Below, in pieces: positions 1 to 7,765 of a DNA stretch of 34,205 nt (position 1 is its first letter; every line of letters starts with the position of its first letter). Source of the DNA: an uncultured Porphyromonadaceae bacterium (GTDB lineage Bacteria; Bacteroidota; Bacteroidia; Bacteroidales; Muribaculaceae); NCBI GenBank assembly GCA_900548875.1, contig URMA01000027.1, positions 1 through 34,205 on the forward strand, read 5' to 3'. The notes beneath the pieces were generated by a model. The model saw nothing but the letters and a program-made list of their open reading frames with translations. It was not told where the DNA came from and did not search any database. The position numbers were made by a program, and so were the translations under genes.

Positions 1-618
1 GATTGCCAAATGCTGGAAGCTGCGGGCTGCGACATTGTGTTTATGCCGACGGTCGAGGAAATCTATCCGGAACCGGATAACCGGGTGTTTGACTTGGGGC
101 CGGTGGCTGAAGTGATGGAAGGAAAGTACCGTCCGGGACATTTCAACGGTGTGGCACAGATTGTAAGCAAGCTGTTTAGCTTTGTGACTCCCGACCGTGC
201 CTATTTCGGTGAAAAGGACTTTCAGCAGATTGCAGTTATCCGCCGTATGGTGGAACTGGAAGGCTTCAAGTTGGAAATTGTGGCCTGTCCAATCAAGCGT
301 GAGGACGACGGTCTGGCCTTGAGCAGCCGTAACGTGCGTCTTACGCCTGAACAGAGAAAGATTGCGCCGAACATTGCAAAAGTTTTGGCCGAAAGTTGTA
401 CCTTTGCACAATCGCATACTGTAGCGGAAACAATCCAATATGTGGTCAGCAATGTAAACCGTTTCCCGTTTATGGAGGTGGAATACTACGAAATCGTTGA
501 CGGCAATACCTTGCAGCCTGTCAAGGACTGGGCAGATGCTGACTATGTGGTTGGTTGTATCACGGTGTATTGCGGCGATGTCCGTTTGATAGACAATATT
601 GCATACAAAAAGAAATAA
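1..618 (+). CDS. panC: Pantothenate synthetase, 5' end outside window
   Basis: This enzyme joins pantoate and beta-alanine with ATP to make pantothenate (vitamin B5) in the cytoplasm, the last step before coenzyme A synthesis. The frame is open from base 1 (D-C-Q before the first internal Met), so the start lies upstream of the window and about 205 C-terminal residues are visible. Family marks seen are the run FNGVAQIVSKLF, the block AYFGEKDFQQ, and SSRNVRL (the conserved SxRN segment of the ATP/pantoate site). The stop at 616-618 is followed 24 nt later by panD, which makes the beta-alanine this enzyme consumes, so the two are very probably one operon. Identity is secure; only the N-terminal part with the HIGH-like motif cannot be seen. 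Confidence 0.96.
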   Translation, partial: DCQMLEAAGCDIVFMPTVEEIYPEPDNRVFDLGPVAEVMEGKYRPGHFNGVAQIVSKLFSFVTPDRAYFGEKDFQQIAVIRRMVELEGFKLEIVACPIKREDDGLALSSRNVRLTPEQRKIAPNIAKVLAESCTFAQSHTVAETIQYVVSNVNRFPFMEVEYYEIVDGNTLQPVKDWADADYVVGCITVYCGDVRLIDNIAYKKK

Positions 619-642
619 ACTACAAAACGATTCAAAAGGAAG

Positions 643-996
643 ATGCAGATTGAAGTTTTGAAATCCAAGATTCATCGTGCAACGGTGACGAATGCCGACC
701 TGAACTATATCGGCAGCATTACGATTGACGAGGATTTGATGGATGCGGCAGGCATAATTGCCAATGAGCGTGTCTATATTGTAGACAACAATAATGGAGA
801 ACGTATTGACACTTATGTGATTCCCGGTAAACGCGGTGCCGGCGACATCTGCCTGAACGGGGCAGCTGCACGCAAGGTTTATCCGGGCGACGTCGTGATA
901 ATCATGGCTTATGCGACGATGGATTTCGAGGAAGCCAAGACTTTCCAGCCGAAAGTCGTGTTCCCGGAACCGGGTACGAATAAACTGACAAAGTAA
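643..996 (+). CDS. panD: Aspartate 1-decarboxylase proenzyme
   Basis: This enzyme decarboxylates L-aspartate to beta-alanine, the second substrate of the upstream panC product. The 117-residue length is normal for the family. The proenzyme self-cleaves between Gly24 and Ser25 (YIGSITID is visible), turning Ser25 into the catalytic pyruvoyl group. Other family marks are YVIPGKRGAGDICLNGAAAR, which lines the active site, and GDVVIIMAYA near the C-terminus. It lies 24 nt after panC and 27 nt before ffh on the same strand, with no terminator between, so panC-panD-ffh are probably co-transcribed. Nothing is unusual about the gene. Confidence 0.97.
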   Translation: MQIEVLKSKIHRATVTNADLNYIGSITIDEDLMDAAGIIANERVYIVDNNNGERIDTYVIPGKRGAGDICLNGAAARKVYPGDVVIIMAYATMDFEEAKTFQPKVVFPEPGTNKLTK

Positions 997-1023
997 GAAC
1001 GATAAAAATAGAGGATAATACCA

Positions 1024-2349
1024 ATGTTTGAAAATTTAAGTGAGAGACTCGAGAGATCCTTTAAGCTTCTTAAGGGACAAGGCAAAATCACTGAAATCAA
1101 CGTAGCGGAAACATTGAAGGATGTCCGCCGTGCATTGCTTGATGCCGACGTCAACTATAACGTGGCAAAGCAGTTCACCGACACTGTCAAGCAGAAGGCG
1201 TTGGGTCAGAATGTGATTAATGCCATCAAGCCGAGCGAGTTGATGGTGAAGATTGTTCACGACGAACTCGCATCACTCATGGGTGGAGAAACTGCCGAAG
1301 TGAATCTTTCGGGAAATCCGGCTGTCATTTTGATGTCGGGTCTGCAAGGTTCGGGTAAGACTACGTTCTCCGGTAAGCTTGCTAAGAAATTCAAAAGTGA
1401 AAAGGGAAAACGCCCTTTGCTGGTGGCTTGCGACGTGTATCGTCCTGCGGCTATCGACCAGTTGAAGGTGTTGGGCGAACAAATCAATGTTCCTGTCTAC
1501 ACGGAACCTGATTCAAAGAACCCGGTTGAAATTGCCAAGAACGCTATCCAATATGCTAAGGCTCACAACAACGACCTTGTGATTGTCGATACTGCCGGAC
1601 GTCTGGCTGTCGACGAGGAAATGATGAACGAGATTGAAGCTATCAAAAAGGCTATCAATCCGCAGGAAACCTTGTTCGTTGTCGACTCGATGACCGGTCA
1701 GGATGCCGTGAACACGGCAAAGGAATTCAACGAGCGTTTGGATTTCGACGGCGTTGTTCTGACAAAGCTCGACGGTGATACCCGCGGTGGTGCCGCCTTG
1801 TCAATCCGCACGGTGGTGAAGAAGCCTATCAAGTTTGTCGGTACGGGCGAGAAGATGGAAGCTATCGACTTGTTCCACCCGGCACGTATGGCTGACCGTA
1901 TTCTCGGTATGGGTGATATCGTTTCACTTGTAGAGCGTGCCCAGCAGCAATACGACGAAGAGGAAGCCCGCCGCTTGCAGAAGAAGATTGCCAAGAACCA
2001 GTTTGACTTCAACGACTTCCTGGCACAGATTGCCCAAATCAAGAAGATGGGTAACCTGAAGGAACTTGCATCCATGATTCCGGGCGTAGGTAAGGCTATC
2101 AAGGATATTGATATCGACGACAATGCATTCAAGGGTATTGAAGCGATTATCTATTCCATGACACCGGAAGAACGCAAGAATCCGGAAATCATCAACGGAA
2201 GCCGCCGTCAACGCATTGCCAAGGGTAGCGGTACTTCCATTCAGGAGGTGAACCGCCTGTTGAAGCAATTCGAAGGTACACGCAAGATGATGAAGATGGC
2301 CACAACGATGAAGCCGTCAAACATTATGAAAAATATGCGTCGCCGCTAA
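1024..2349 (+). CDS. ffh: Signal recognition particle protein Ffh
   Basis: This is the SRP54-type GTPase that, with 4.5S RNA, binds signal peptides emerging from ribosomes and delivers them to FtsY at the inner membrane. At 441 aa it has normal length. The N-terminal helical bundle (about 1-90) is followed by the G domain with the P-loop GLQGSGKTT at about 106-114, DTAGR, and TKLDGDTRGGAALS. The C-terminal M domain (about 300-430) is methionine-rich and contains SRRQRIAKGSG, the RNA-binding segment. The ATG at 1024 matches the usual Ffh start (MFENLSERLE). A strong hairpin terminator follows 22 nt after the stop. In many Bacteroidetes another housekeeping gene follows ffh; here an insertion sequence begins immediately after the terminator. 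Confidence 0.97.
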   Translation: MFENLSERLERSFKLLKGQGKITEINVAETLKDVRRALLDADVNYNVAKQFTDTVKQKALGQNVINAIKPSELMVKIVHDELASLMGGETAEVNLSGNPAVILMSGLQGSGKTTFSGKLAKKFKSEKGKRPLLVACDVYRPAAIDQLKVLGEQINVPVYTEPDSKNPVEIAKNAIQYAKAHNNDLVIVDTAGRLAVDEEMMNEIEAIKKAINPQETLFVVDSMTGQDAVNTAKEFNERLDFDGVVLTKLDGDTRGGAALSIRTVVKKPIKFVGTGEKMEAIDLFHPARMADRILGMGDIVSLVERAQQQYDEEEARRLQKKIAKNQFDFNDFLAQIAQIKKMGNLKELASMIPGVGKAIKDIDIDDNAFKGIEAIIYSMTPEERKNPEIINGSRRQRIAKGSGTSIQEVNRLLKQFEGTRKMMKMATTMKPSNIMKNMRRR

Positions 2350-2371
2350 TGGGATGCAAATGATATATACG

Positions 2372-2406
2372 AACGGACGAGGGCACATGGCTTTCGTCCG
2401 TTTTTT
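2372..2406 (+). terminator. Rho-independent terminator of ffh
   Basis: A 9-bp perfect stem, AACGGACGA (2372-2380) against TCGTCCGTT (2394-2402), with a 13-nt loop, runs into a T6 tract at 2401-2406. It ends the panC-panD-ffh transcript. The left end of the insertion sequence starts at 2407, the next base. Confidence 0.9.
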
Positions 2407-2419
2407 CCTGACTTCGTCA
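2407..2419 (+). repeat. Left terminal inverted repeat of the IS
   Basis: CCTGACTTCGTCA is the exact reverse complement of 4061-4073. It abuts the T tract of the ffh terminator. Confidence 0.88.
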
Positions 2420-2471
2420 CTCAAAAAGACTCAATATTATAATTGGCTGATAAATAATATTTTGTAATTTC

Positions 2472-2495
2472 GTGTCACCCTAAAATGGGTGACAC
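2472..2495. repeat. Hairpin just inside the IS left end
   Basis: GTGTCACCC, TAAAAT, GGGTGACAC: a perfect 9-bp stem with a 6-nt loop, located 11 nt before the likely transposase ATG (2507). The right arm recurs near the right end of the element at 4050-4058. It may be a subterminal transposase binding site, or an RNA structure limiting translation from outside transcripts; which one is inference. Confidence 0.8.
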
Positions 2496-2506
2496 GGTAC
2501 AAAAAT

Positions 2507-4063
2507 ATGTTTATACGAAAGAAGAAATACCCATCAGGCAATGTTGGTGTCATAGTCGTTGAAAAGGTCAACGGCAAGATGAACGAGCTCACCACTATCG
2601 GTATAGCACGTCATCAAGAAGAAATAGATTCTCTGATAGCGAAAGGACGGAAATGGATAGATGCGGAACAGGAACGCCGCTATCCACGGCTGGATCTTTT
2701 CGGTGAGGAACGCAAGAAATGTGAGGCAGAGCTTCTGAATGCCGAACAGATGCTTTCGTGTATAACCAACATCTCCATCAATGGAGCGGACCTGATACTT
2801 GACCGTGTCTTTGACAGCGTGGGATTCAACAGGATAGATGATGAGGTGTTCCGCCAGCTTGTAAAAGCCCGCTTGTCTTATCCTGCGAGCAAAGCTGCCA
2901 CAGTGGAGTATCTGAAGAATCATTTTGATGAGGATGTCAGCCTGTCGAAGATCTACCGTTATTTGGACAAACTGAGCGACAACCAACACAAGATAGTTCA
3001 GGACATAAGCGTCCTTCACACAAAGAAGATTTTGGGCGGCCATATCGGTGTGCTGTTTTATGATGTCACTACACTCTATTTTGAAGCGGACTATGAGGAC
3101 GGGCTTCGCAAAACGGGTTTCTCCAAGGAAGGACGTCACCAGAACCCTCAGATTATATTGGGACTGTTGGTCAGCATCGGAGGCTATCCGCTTGCGTATT
3201 GCATCCATGAGGGCAACAAGTATGAGGGACACACGATGCTTCCGGCAGTAACGGAATTTGTCCGGAAATATGAGCTGGAAGATTTTATCGTGGTGGCAGA
3301 CTCCGGGTTGATGAACAACGATAATATAGCCGACCTTGAAGCAAACGGTTACAAGTACATCATCGGCGCTAAAATCAGGAACGAGAGCAGGAAGATACAG
3401 GAATGGATACTGGAGCAGCCTAAGGCAGACTGCCAGATGGTTGAATACGACAAAGGCAACGGACGGAGATTATTGGTCGGATATACAGAAGAGCGTGCCC
3501 GGAAGGATGCTTATAACCGGGAGAAAGGGATACGCCGTCTGGAGAAGGCATACCACAGAGGTACGCTTACCAAAGACAACATCAACAAGCGCGGATACAA
3601 CAAGTTCCTGAAAATGGAAGGAGATGTAAAGGTTACCATCAATTACGAGAAGCTGGAAAAAGATGCGAAATGGGATGGTCTCAAAGGATACCTCACCAAT
3701 ACGAATATACCCGTCAATGACGTATATGCCGCCTACCATAACCTGTGGCATGTTGAAAGAGCCTTCCGCATATCAAAATCAAAGATAGAGATACGTCCGA
3801 TGTTCCACTTCACCCGGCGGCGGATAGAAGCCCATGTCTGTATCTGCTTTGTGGCCTTAAAAGTTTACAAGGAATTGGAGCGTCTGCTGAAACTGTCAGG
3901 CATAAATATGAGTGTGGACAAGGTTCTCGAACTTGCTAAAACTATCGTGACCATACAGGTTACATTGCCTCAGAACAAGCATACAATCAACAGAACGATG
4001 CTGATGAAACGCCATCAACGCATTGCTCCATTGTTCACGGATGAATTTTGGGTGACACGTTGA
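2507..4063 (+). CDS. IS1634-family DDE transposase
   Basis: This is the transposase of the insertion sequence: an RNase H-fold DDE enzyme of the IS4-like IS1634 family that cuts and joins the element's ends. The 518-aa length is normal. The start MFIRKKKYPSGN at 2507 is the usual family N-terminus; an upstream in-frame GTG at 2489 lies inside the hairpin and is less likely. Catalytic-region marks are the first Asp in FYDVTTLYFEA, the second in IVVADSGLMNND, and the C-terminal Glu in HVERAFRISKSKIEIRP, followed by MFHFTRRRIEAHVCICF, typical of this family. The stop TGA at 4061-4063 lies within the right terminal repeat. No frameshift was seen, so the enzyme is probably functional. Confidence 0.93.
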   Translation: MFIRKKKYPSGNVGVIVVEKVNGKMNELTTIGIARHQEEIDSLIAKGRKWIDAEQERRYPRLDLFGEERKKCEAELLNAEQMLSCITNISINGADLILDRVFDSVGFNRIDDEVFRQLVKARLSYPASKAATVEYLKNHFDEDVSLSKIYRYLDKLSDNQHKIVQDISVLHTKKILGGHIGVLFYDVTTLYFEADYEDGLRKTGFSKEGRHQNPQIILGLLVSIGGYPLAYCIHEGNKYEGHTMLPAVTEFVRKYELEDFIVVADSGLMNNDNIADLEANGYKYIIGAKIRNESRKIQEWILEQPKADCQMVEYDKGNGRRLLVGYTEERARKDAYNREKGIRRLEKAYHRGTLTKDNINKRGYNKFLKMEGDVKVTINYEKLEKDAKWDGLKGYLTNTNIPVNDVYAAYHNLWHVERAFRISKSKIEIRPMFHFTRRRIEAHVCICFVALKVYKELERLLKLSGINMSVDKVLELAKTIVTIQVTLPQNKHTINRTMLMKRHQRIAPLFTDEFWVTR

Positions 4064-4073
4064 CGAAGTCAGG
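4061..4073 (-). repeat. Right terminal inverted repeat of the IS
   Basis: TGACGAAGTCAGG is the exact inverse of 2407-2419. Its first three bases are the transposase stop codon. Confidence 0.88.
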
Positions 4074-4190
4074 AGTTTCGCGCAACGTATGGAAAGTTTC
4101 CGCAACAAGATTGCCGAACGCCAGGCCAAAGAAGGCAAAAACTACCTTTCGTTCTACAGCATTCTGGCCGATAAATACGAAATCAAATGA
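4074..4190 (+). pseudogene. 3' remnant of an unidentified gene cut by the IS
   Basis: Directly after the IS right end a frame is open from 4074 to a TGA at 4188-4190. It reads as a 38-residue protein tail: SFAQRMESFRNKIAERQAKE, then GKNYLSFYSILADKYEIK. The tail is charged and looks like real coding sequence. Its stop overlaps the start of the next gene in an ATGA arrangement, as expected for a former operon partner. No start or ribosome site remains and the 5' part is not on the other side of the IS, where the ffh terminator lies. The family was not recognised. It is read as the remnant left when insertion, or a later IS-mediated deletion, removed the front of the gene. Confidence 0.65.
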
Positions 4191-4759
4191 CCCGGGCTTC
4201 CACAATGAGAAAATGGAGTAGGACAATTCACCGCGACTTGTCCTACTTTTTTTCGGGAGTGCTGCTCGTCTATGTCTTTTCCGGTTTCATGCTCAACCAC
4301 AAAGGCGACTTCAACTCGGATTATTCCATCACGGTCCACGACTACCGTCTGCCCGACAGCTTCCCGACAGAAAAGGCGAATGTGACAAAGAGCCATGTGG
4401 TCGGCCTTCTTGAACAATGGGAGGAAACCGACAACTACGCCAAACACTATTTCCCGAAGGAAAATGAAATCAAAGTGTTTCTCAAAGGCGGGTCACTGCT
4501 GACTGCCGACCTCGCGCAACGCAGCGTACACTACGAATCGGTGAAAAAACGCCCGGTGTTGTCGGCGCTTAACCGTCTGCACTACAATCCGTCGCGTGCA
4601 TGGACCATCTTTTCCGACATTTTTCTGGCTTCGATGTTCATTATCATCGTTTCCGGACTGGTGATGGTGAAAGGCAAATACGGCCTCATCGGACGCGGAG
4701 GCATAGAGCTGATGGCAGGCATCATGCTTCCCGTACTCTTTATTCTGTTATGGTCATAG
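4187..4759 (+). CDS. PepSY-associated transmembrane protein
   Basis: This is a small inner-membrane protein of the PepSY-associated TM helix family. Members often sit beside iron, haem or redox genes; the molecular role is not settled. Seen: MRKWSRTIHRDLSYFFSGVL leads into a first membrane segment (about residues 23-42), HYNPSRAWTIFSDIF precedes a second segment with SGLVMVKGK, and a third hydrophobic helix ends the protein (GIMLPVLFILLWS). At 190 aa it is complete. The ATG at 4187 overlaps the stop of the preceding remnant by 4 nt; a second ATG at 4205 (MRKWSRTIHRD) fits homologues equally well. With the upstream gene destroyed, its native promoter is gone, so expression may now depend on readthrough from the IS. 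Confidence 0.8.
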   Translation: MTRASTMRKWSRTIHRDLSYFFSGVLLVYVFSGFMLNHKGDFNSDYSITVHDYRLPDSFPTEKANVTKSHVVGLLEQWEETDNYAKHYFPKENEIKVFLKGGSLLTADLAQRSVHYESVKKRPVLSALNRLHYNPSRAWTIFSDIFLASMFIIIVSGLVMVKGKYGLIGRGGIELMAGIMLPVLFILLWS

Positions 4760-4766
4760 CAAACGC

Positions 4767-4804
4767 AGTGCGCCCTGAAAGTCGATTGGCTTTCAGGGCG
4801 CACT
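4767..4804. terminator. Hairpin terminator between convergent genes
   Basis: AGTGCGCCCTGAAAG (4767-4781) pairs perfectly with 4790-4804, a 15-bp stem with an 8-nt loop. It lies between the PepSY gene stop (4759) and the C69 peptidase stop (4824) on the other strand, so it can serve both. The T tracts are weak on either side. Confidence 0.8.
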
Positions 4805-4823
4805 CTTTATTTCAGTCTGCAAT

Positions 4824-6491
4824 TTAATGCTTTATTGCATCGATATCAACTTCTTTCACCTTGAGGCGGTCGCCTTCACTGTTGACAATGCTGCGGTAAT
4901 AGTCTTCGGAATAGCCGGTTGCTGTCGGGCTTGTCGGATAACCGGTTTCCGTACGCGTGAAATTACCGTTTTCGTCCACCTTCTTCACACGGCCGTCCAT
5001 AAACTTCACCAGCAGGTATTCGCCCAGTTGCTTGTAGCGGGCTGTAGCATTTTCCGAAACGCTGTCGCTGAACTGTGTCAGCATTTCCACAGCCTTTGCA
5101 GGCGACTGCCTGTAAACTTCCAAAGCCTTCTTTTCAATGTCCTTTGTCGACTGCGTATAGCTGCTTTCCAGCTCGTTCTGCACACGCTGAACGTCGGGAT
5201 ACATCTGCGAGTAGCGGATATAGGTCTGGTTGGACACCCAATTGTTAATCCAGAAAGCCGATGTCCAGGAGAACGTATTGTAATCGCCGTTGCCCACACG
5301 GTAGCATTCCGGCACGGTCGTCGTGCAGCAATAAATCGGGTTGTAAACGGTCATTGCAGAATCATCGACACCGAACCAAAGAATACCACCTACGGCATCC
5401 GGCAGCCAACTGCGCATCTGGGCCACCAGTGTGAATCCTGTCTGCTGTGTGGCAATCGGACGTTCGTGGGCATATTCCACAGAATCTACCTCGTACATCA
5501 GCGGAGCAAAACGGTAGGGAGATTTCCACGGACCTGCTCCCGGATCTTTGGTCATGTCGAGTTCCGTACCTTCAAAATGGTCGCGGAGCATCCCCTGTAC
5601 GTCGCGCACCGACAGTTTTTGTTTCGGTTTCACGTAGAGCGGCATCACTTCACCGCCTTCTGCCTTGATATAGGGAAGATATTTGTCCATGCCCTCGGCA
5701 TAGCGGTTGAAGAACGACCACACGCGGCCGTCGCATCCGCGCAATGCCAGATAGTCGGTCACGGAATAAGCCTTCGAGAAGCTGAAATCCTCGTCCTTTC
5801 CATTGAAATAGCCCATTTTGCGGGCGAAGGAAACGACATCCTTCGAGTACATGCAGTTCTTCTTGTCGTCGAACGGTATGCGGTGGATACGTGCCTGGTT
5901 GGCATGACCGCTGATGCAGTCGTCAGGAATACGGATAGCTACCCAAACGGCTCCTTTTTCCACCATACCCTTTGAAATCATTTCCATTACCCACACTTCG
6001 TTCGGATCGGCAATCGAGAAAGATTCCCCGGTACTGAAATAGCCGTATTTTTCCACCAGATCGGTCATCACCTTGATGGCCTCACGGGCTGTTTTGGCAC
6101 GCTGAAGTGTGATGTATATCAACGAACCGTAATCGATGGTTGCCGTCGTATCGACCAATTCCGTACGTCCGCCCCAAGTGGATTCCGTGATGGCAAGCTG
6201 ATGCTCGTTCATGTTGCCGATAGTGGCGTACGTGTGGCGCACCTGTGGAATTTTACCCAGATATTTCCGAGTATCCCATTCGTATACGTCGAGCATAGCC
6301 CCCTTCGGATAGTCGGCAGCCGGCGACTGATAGAGTTCGCCATACAGCCCATAGGCATCAGCATTATAGGTAATCATGGTCGAACCGTCGACCGAAGCGT
6401 CCTTACCCACCAGCAGGCTGGTGCAGGCATCCGTCACAAGTTGCGACGAAGCCAACAGCAACGACGCGAACAGCAAAATACGTTTCTTCAT
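4824..6491 (-). CDS. Secreted C69-family dipeptidase
   Basis: This is a peptidase family C69 (U34, PepD-like) N-terminal nucleophile hydrolase that cleaves dipeptides. In this family the cysteine exposed after processing is the nucleophile; here Cys23 in DACTSLLVGKDASVDGS is at the right place. A signal-like N-terminus (MKKRILLFASLLLASSQLVT) precedes it, so the enzyme is probably periplasmic or exported. The 555-aa length fits the larger Bacteroidetes members. Further marks are GSTMITYNAD, EWDTRKYLGKIP and the block GESFSIADPNEVWVMEM. A good promoter (TTTG, 20 nt, TAACTTTG) lies at 6568-6599, so it is transcribed separately from the gldE operon upstream. No anomalies were seen. Confidence 0.92.
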   Translation of the reverse strand: MKKRILLFASLLLASSQLVTDACTSLLVGKDASVDGSTMITYNADAYGLYGELYQSPAADYPKGAMLDVYEWDTRKYLGKIPQVRHTYATIGNMNEHQLAITESTWGGRTELVDTTATIDYGSLIYITLQRAKTAREAIKVMTDLVEKYGYFSTGESFSIADPNEVWVMEMISKGMVEKGAVWVAIRIPDDCISGHANQARIHRIPFDDKKNCMYSKDVVSFARKMGYFNGKDEDFSFSKAYSVTDYLALRGCDGRVWSFFNRYAEGMDKYLPYIKAEGGEVMPLYVKPKQKLSVRDVQGMLRDHFEGTELDMTKDPGAGPWKSPYRFAPLMYEVDSVEYAHERPIATQQTGFTLVAQMRSWLPDAVGGILWFGVDDSAMTVYNPIYCCTTTVPECYRVGNGDYNTFSWTSAFWINNWVSNQTYIRYSQMYPDVQRVQNELESSYTQSTKDIEKKALEVYRQSPAKAVEMLTQFSDSVSENATARYKQLGEYLLVKFMDGRVKKVDENGNFTRTETGYPTSPTATGYSEDYYRSIVNSEGDRLKVKEVDIDAIKH

Positions 6492-6567
6492 ATATTTGTC
6501 AGTAATTTTTGATTTGTCACTACAGTTAGGACCTGCGGCGGAAAGCCGGCACAGCCCCGCTAAATTG

Positions 6568-6599
6568 CAAAGTTAGCGGAAAAAAGACAGTCTCACAAA
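6568..6599 (-). promoter_or_regulatory. Promoter of the C69 dipeptidase gene
   Basis: On the minus strand, -33 TTTG (6596-6599) and -7 TAACTTTG (6568-6575) are separated by exactly 20 nt, the Bacteroidetes consensus. The predicted transcript start is about 70 nt before the ATG at 6491. The promoter begins 2 nt beyond the stop of the preceding TlpA-like gene. Confidence 0.75.
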
Positions 6600-6600
6600 T

Positions 6601-7125
6601 CTACTCTGCGAGCATTGCCGACAATTTTTCGGAAAGTTCGTCGTAGGTCGGCACGGGGTCGTCGGTATATACATGGCGGATAATGCCTTCCGCATCGGAA
6701 ATATAGATACGCGGCACGACGGAAGTGGCAAAAAGACTGTAGATTTGGCGGTCAGACTGAGCTGAATACGGAAGAGTATAGCCTAAGCTCTCCCAATAGG
6801 GAGCCACCTCATCGGCCCCCTCTTCACGGCTGATACATACAAACCCGACTCCGAGCGGAGCAAATTCCTCATAGGCGCGCTGCACGACGGGCATCGCCTG
6901 CCGGCAGTCGGGACAACCGGTATGAAAAAACATTATCACCGACACATTCCCTTTCAGCGAGACATTGGAAACGACAGCACCGTCACTCGTTTCGACGGAA
7001 AACTCCGGCAAAGAATCGCCCACGCCCAACGACGCGCCTTTTGCCACTTCCGTAATACAGGAAATGGAAAGAACAGCCAGAAGACAGGCTGACAACAGAA
7101 GGAATATTCGGGAACGTTTCATCAT
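6601..7125 (-). CDS. TlpA-like thioredoxin-fold protein (CPDC), envelope
   Basis: This is a thioredoxin-fold protein of the AhpC/TSA-TlpA group, expected to carry out thiol-disulfide exchange in the periplasm. The active-site motif CPDC is seen in MFFHTGCPDCRQAM, and SVVPRIYISD holds the expected cis-proline. The N-terminus is a hydrophobic export signal with cysteines (LSAC and SISC), so it may be a lipoprotein, but neither site is an ideal lipobox at normal distance. The start is set at 7125, where ATG overlaps the stop of the preceding phosphopantetheinyl transferase gene (TGATG); an ATG 3 nt later is equally possible. It gives 174 aa. It is the last gene of the gldE operon. Its substrate is unknown. 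Confidence 0.85.
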   Translation of the reverse strand: MMKRSRIFLLLSACLLAVLSISCITEVAKGASLGVGDSLPEFSVETSDGAVVSNVSLKGNVSVIMFFHTGCPDCRQAMPVVQRAYEEFAPLGVGFVCISREEGADEVAPYWESLGYTLPYSAQSDRQIYSLFATSVVPRIYISDAEGIIRHVYTDDPVPTYDELSEKLSAMLAE

Positions 7126-7751
7126 CAATCGGTTACAACGGTTACACATCGTCCGTTTTCAAACCACGAGAGCATCCGGTAACTACGGCCATAGGCTGTA
7201 GCTTCATACGTTTTTTCATTTTCGGCACTGTCAAGGCTACTGAGGTCAATATGAAGGTCGGCACGAAAGTCGACACCTGTTTCAGGAATCAGTTTGAACA
7301 ATGCCTCTTTGGCAGTCCAGGCAAGTGTGTTGAGCACAACTGAAGACCCGGCAAAGCGGATTTCGTCGGCCGACAGCACACGGTCGCGCACACGCATGAC
7401 ACGGTCGGACACAACCTCCACGTCCACTCCCACCTTACGGTCACGGCAATGGGCAACGGCAACCAGTCCTTCACAGTGAGAAATACTGATGTTCGTTTCG
7501 ACTTCTTCTCCTTTTTCCACCAAATAGGGAGCGCCCGATTCGCGATGTGCAAGGCTTACTTTTTCTCCGAAAAGTTCTTTAACCATCACTCCCTCCGTGA
7601 TGATTTCATGGCGACGGTTTTCAGAGCGGACGTTTTCAGCCTGATGGTGCAGCCCATGATAAATGACTGCATCTGAAATTTCAATCGGCGACGCAATCTC
7701 ACAAAGAGATACGGACACGCCTTCGGACACTACTCTCGTTTTAATTTTCAT
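7125..7751 (-). CDS. 4'-phosphopantetheinyl transferase superfamily protein
   Basis: This cytoplasmic enzyme moves the phosphopantetheine arm of coenzyme A onto a carrier-protein serine. The 208-aa length fits the Sfp/AcpT-type subgroup. Conserved motifs are visible in order: SISHCEGLVAVA (the SHs block), KVGVDVEVV (the Mg-binding GVDvE) and LAWTAKEALFKLI (the WtxKEAxxK signature with the catalytic Glu and Lys). It lies 14 nt after gldD and overlaps the next gene by one base, so it is co-transcribed with gldE-gldD. It could serve the fatty-acid acyl carrier protein or a small aryl-polyene or lipid pathway; the sequence does not decide. No frameshift or missing residue was noted. Confidence 0.92.
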   Translation of the reverse strand: MKIKTRVVSEGVSVSLCEIASPIEISDAVIYHGLHHQAENVRSENRRHEIITEGVMVKELFGEKVSLAHRESGAPYLVEKGEEVETNISISHCEGLVAVAHCRDRKVGVDVEVVSDRVMRVRDRVLSADEIRFAGSSVVLNTLAWTAKEALFKLIPETGVDFRADLHIDLSSLDSAENEKTYEATAYGRSYRMLSWFENGRCVTVVTD

Positions 7752-7765
7752 TGTTCTATGTTAAG

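Larger units (their letters stand above)
2407..4073 (+). mobile_element. IS1634-family insertion sequence, about 1.67 kb
   Basis: A single transposase gene is bounded by perfect 13-bp terminal inverted repeats, CCTGACTTCGTCA at 2407-2419 and TGACGAAGTCAGG at 4061-4073. The stop codon of the transposase is the first three bases of the right repeat. A second, subterminal sequence is shared by both ends: GTGTCACCC/GGGTGACAC forms a hairpin at 2472-2495, and GGGTGACAC recurs at 4050-4058. No target duplication is visible: TTTTTT precedes the left end and AGTTTC follows the right end. The transposase reads through without interruption, so the element looks intact. The exact IS name was not recognised. 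Confidence 0.88.

Noticed and set aside
2489..2506. GTG start for the transposase at 2489
   Set aside because: It lies inside the right arm of the hairpin and would add residues not seen in the usual MFIRKKK start.
4827..5975. Open frame of about 382 codons on the plus strand
   Set aside because: It lies wholly opposite the C69 dipeptidase, which has its catalytic motif and promoter; the antisense product has no recognisable family.
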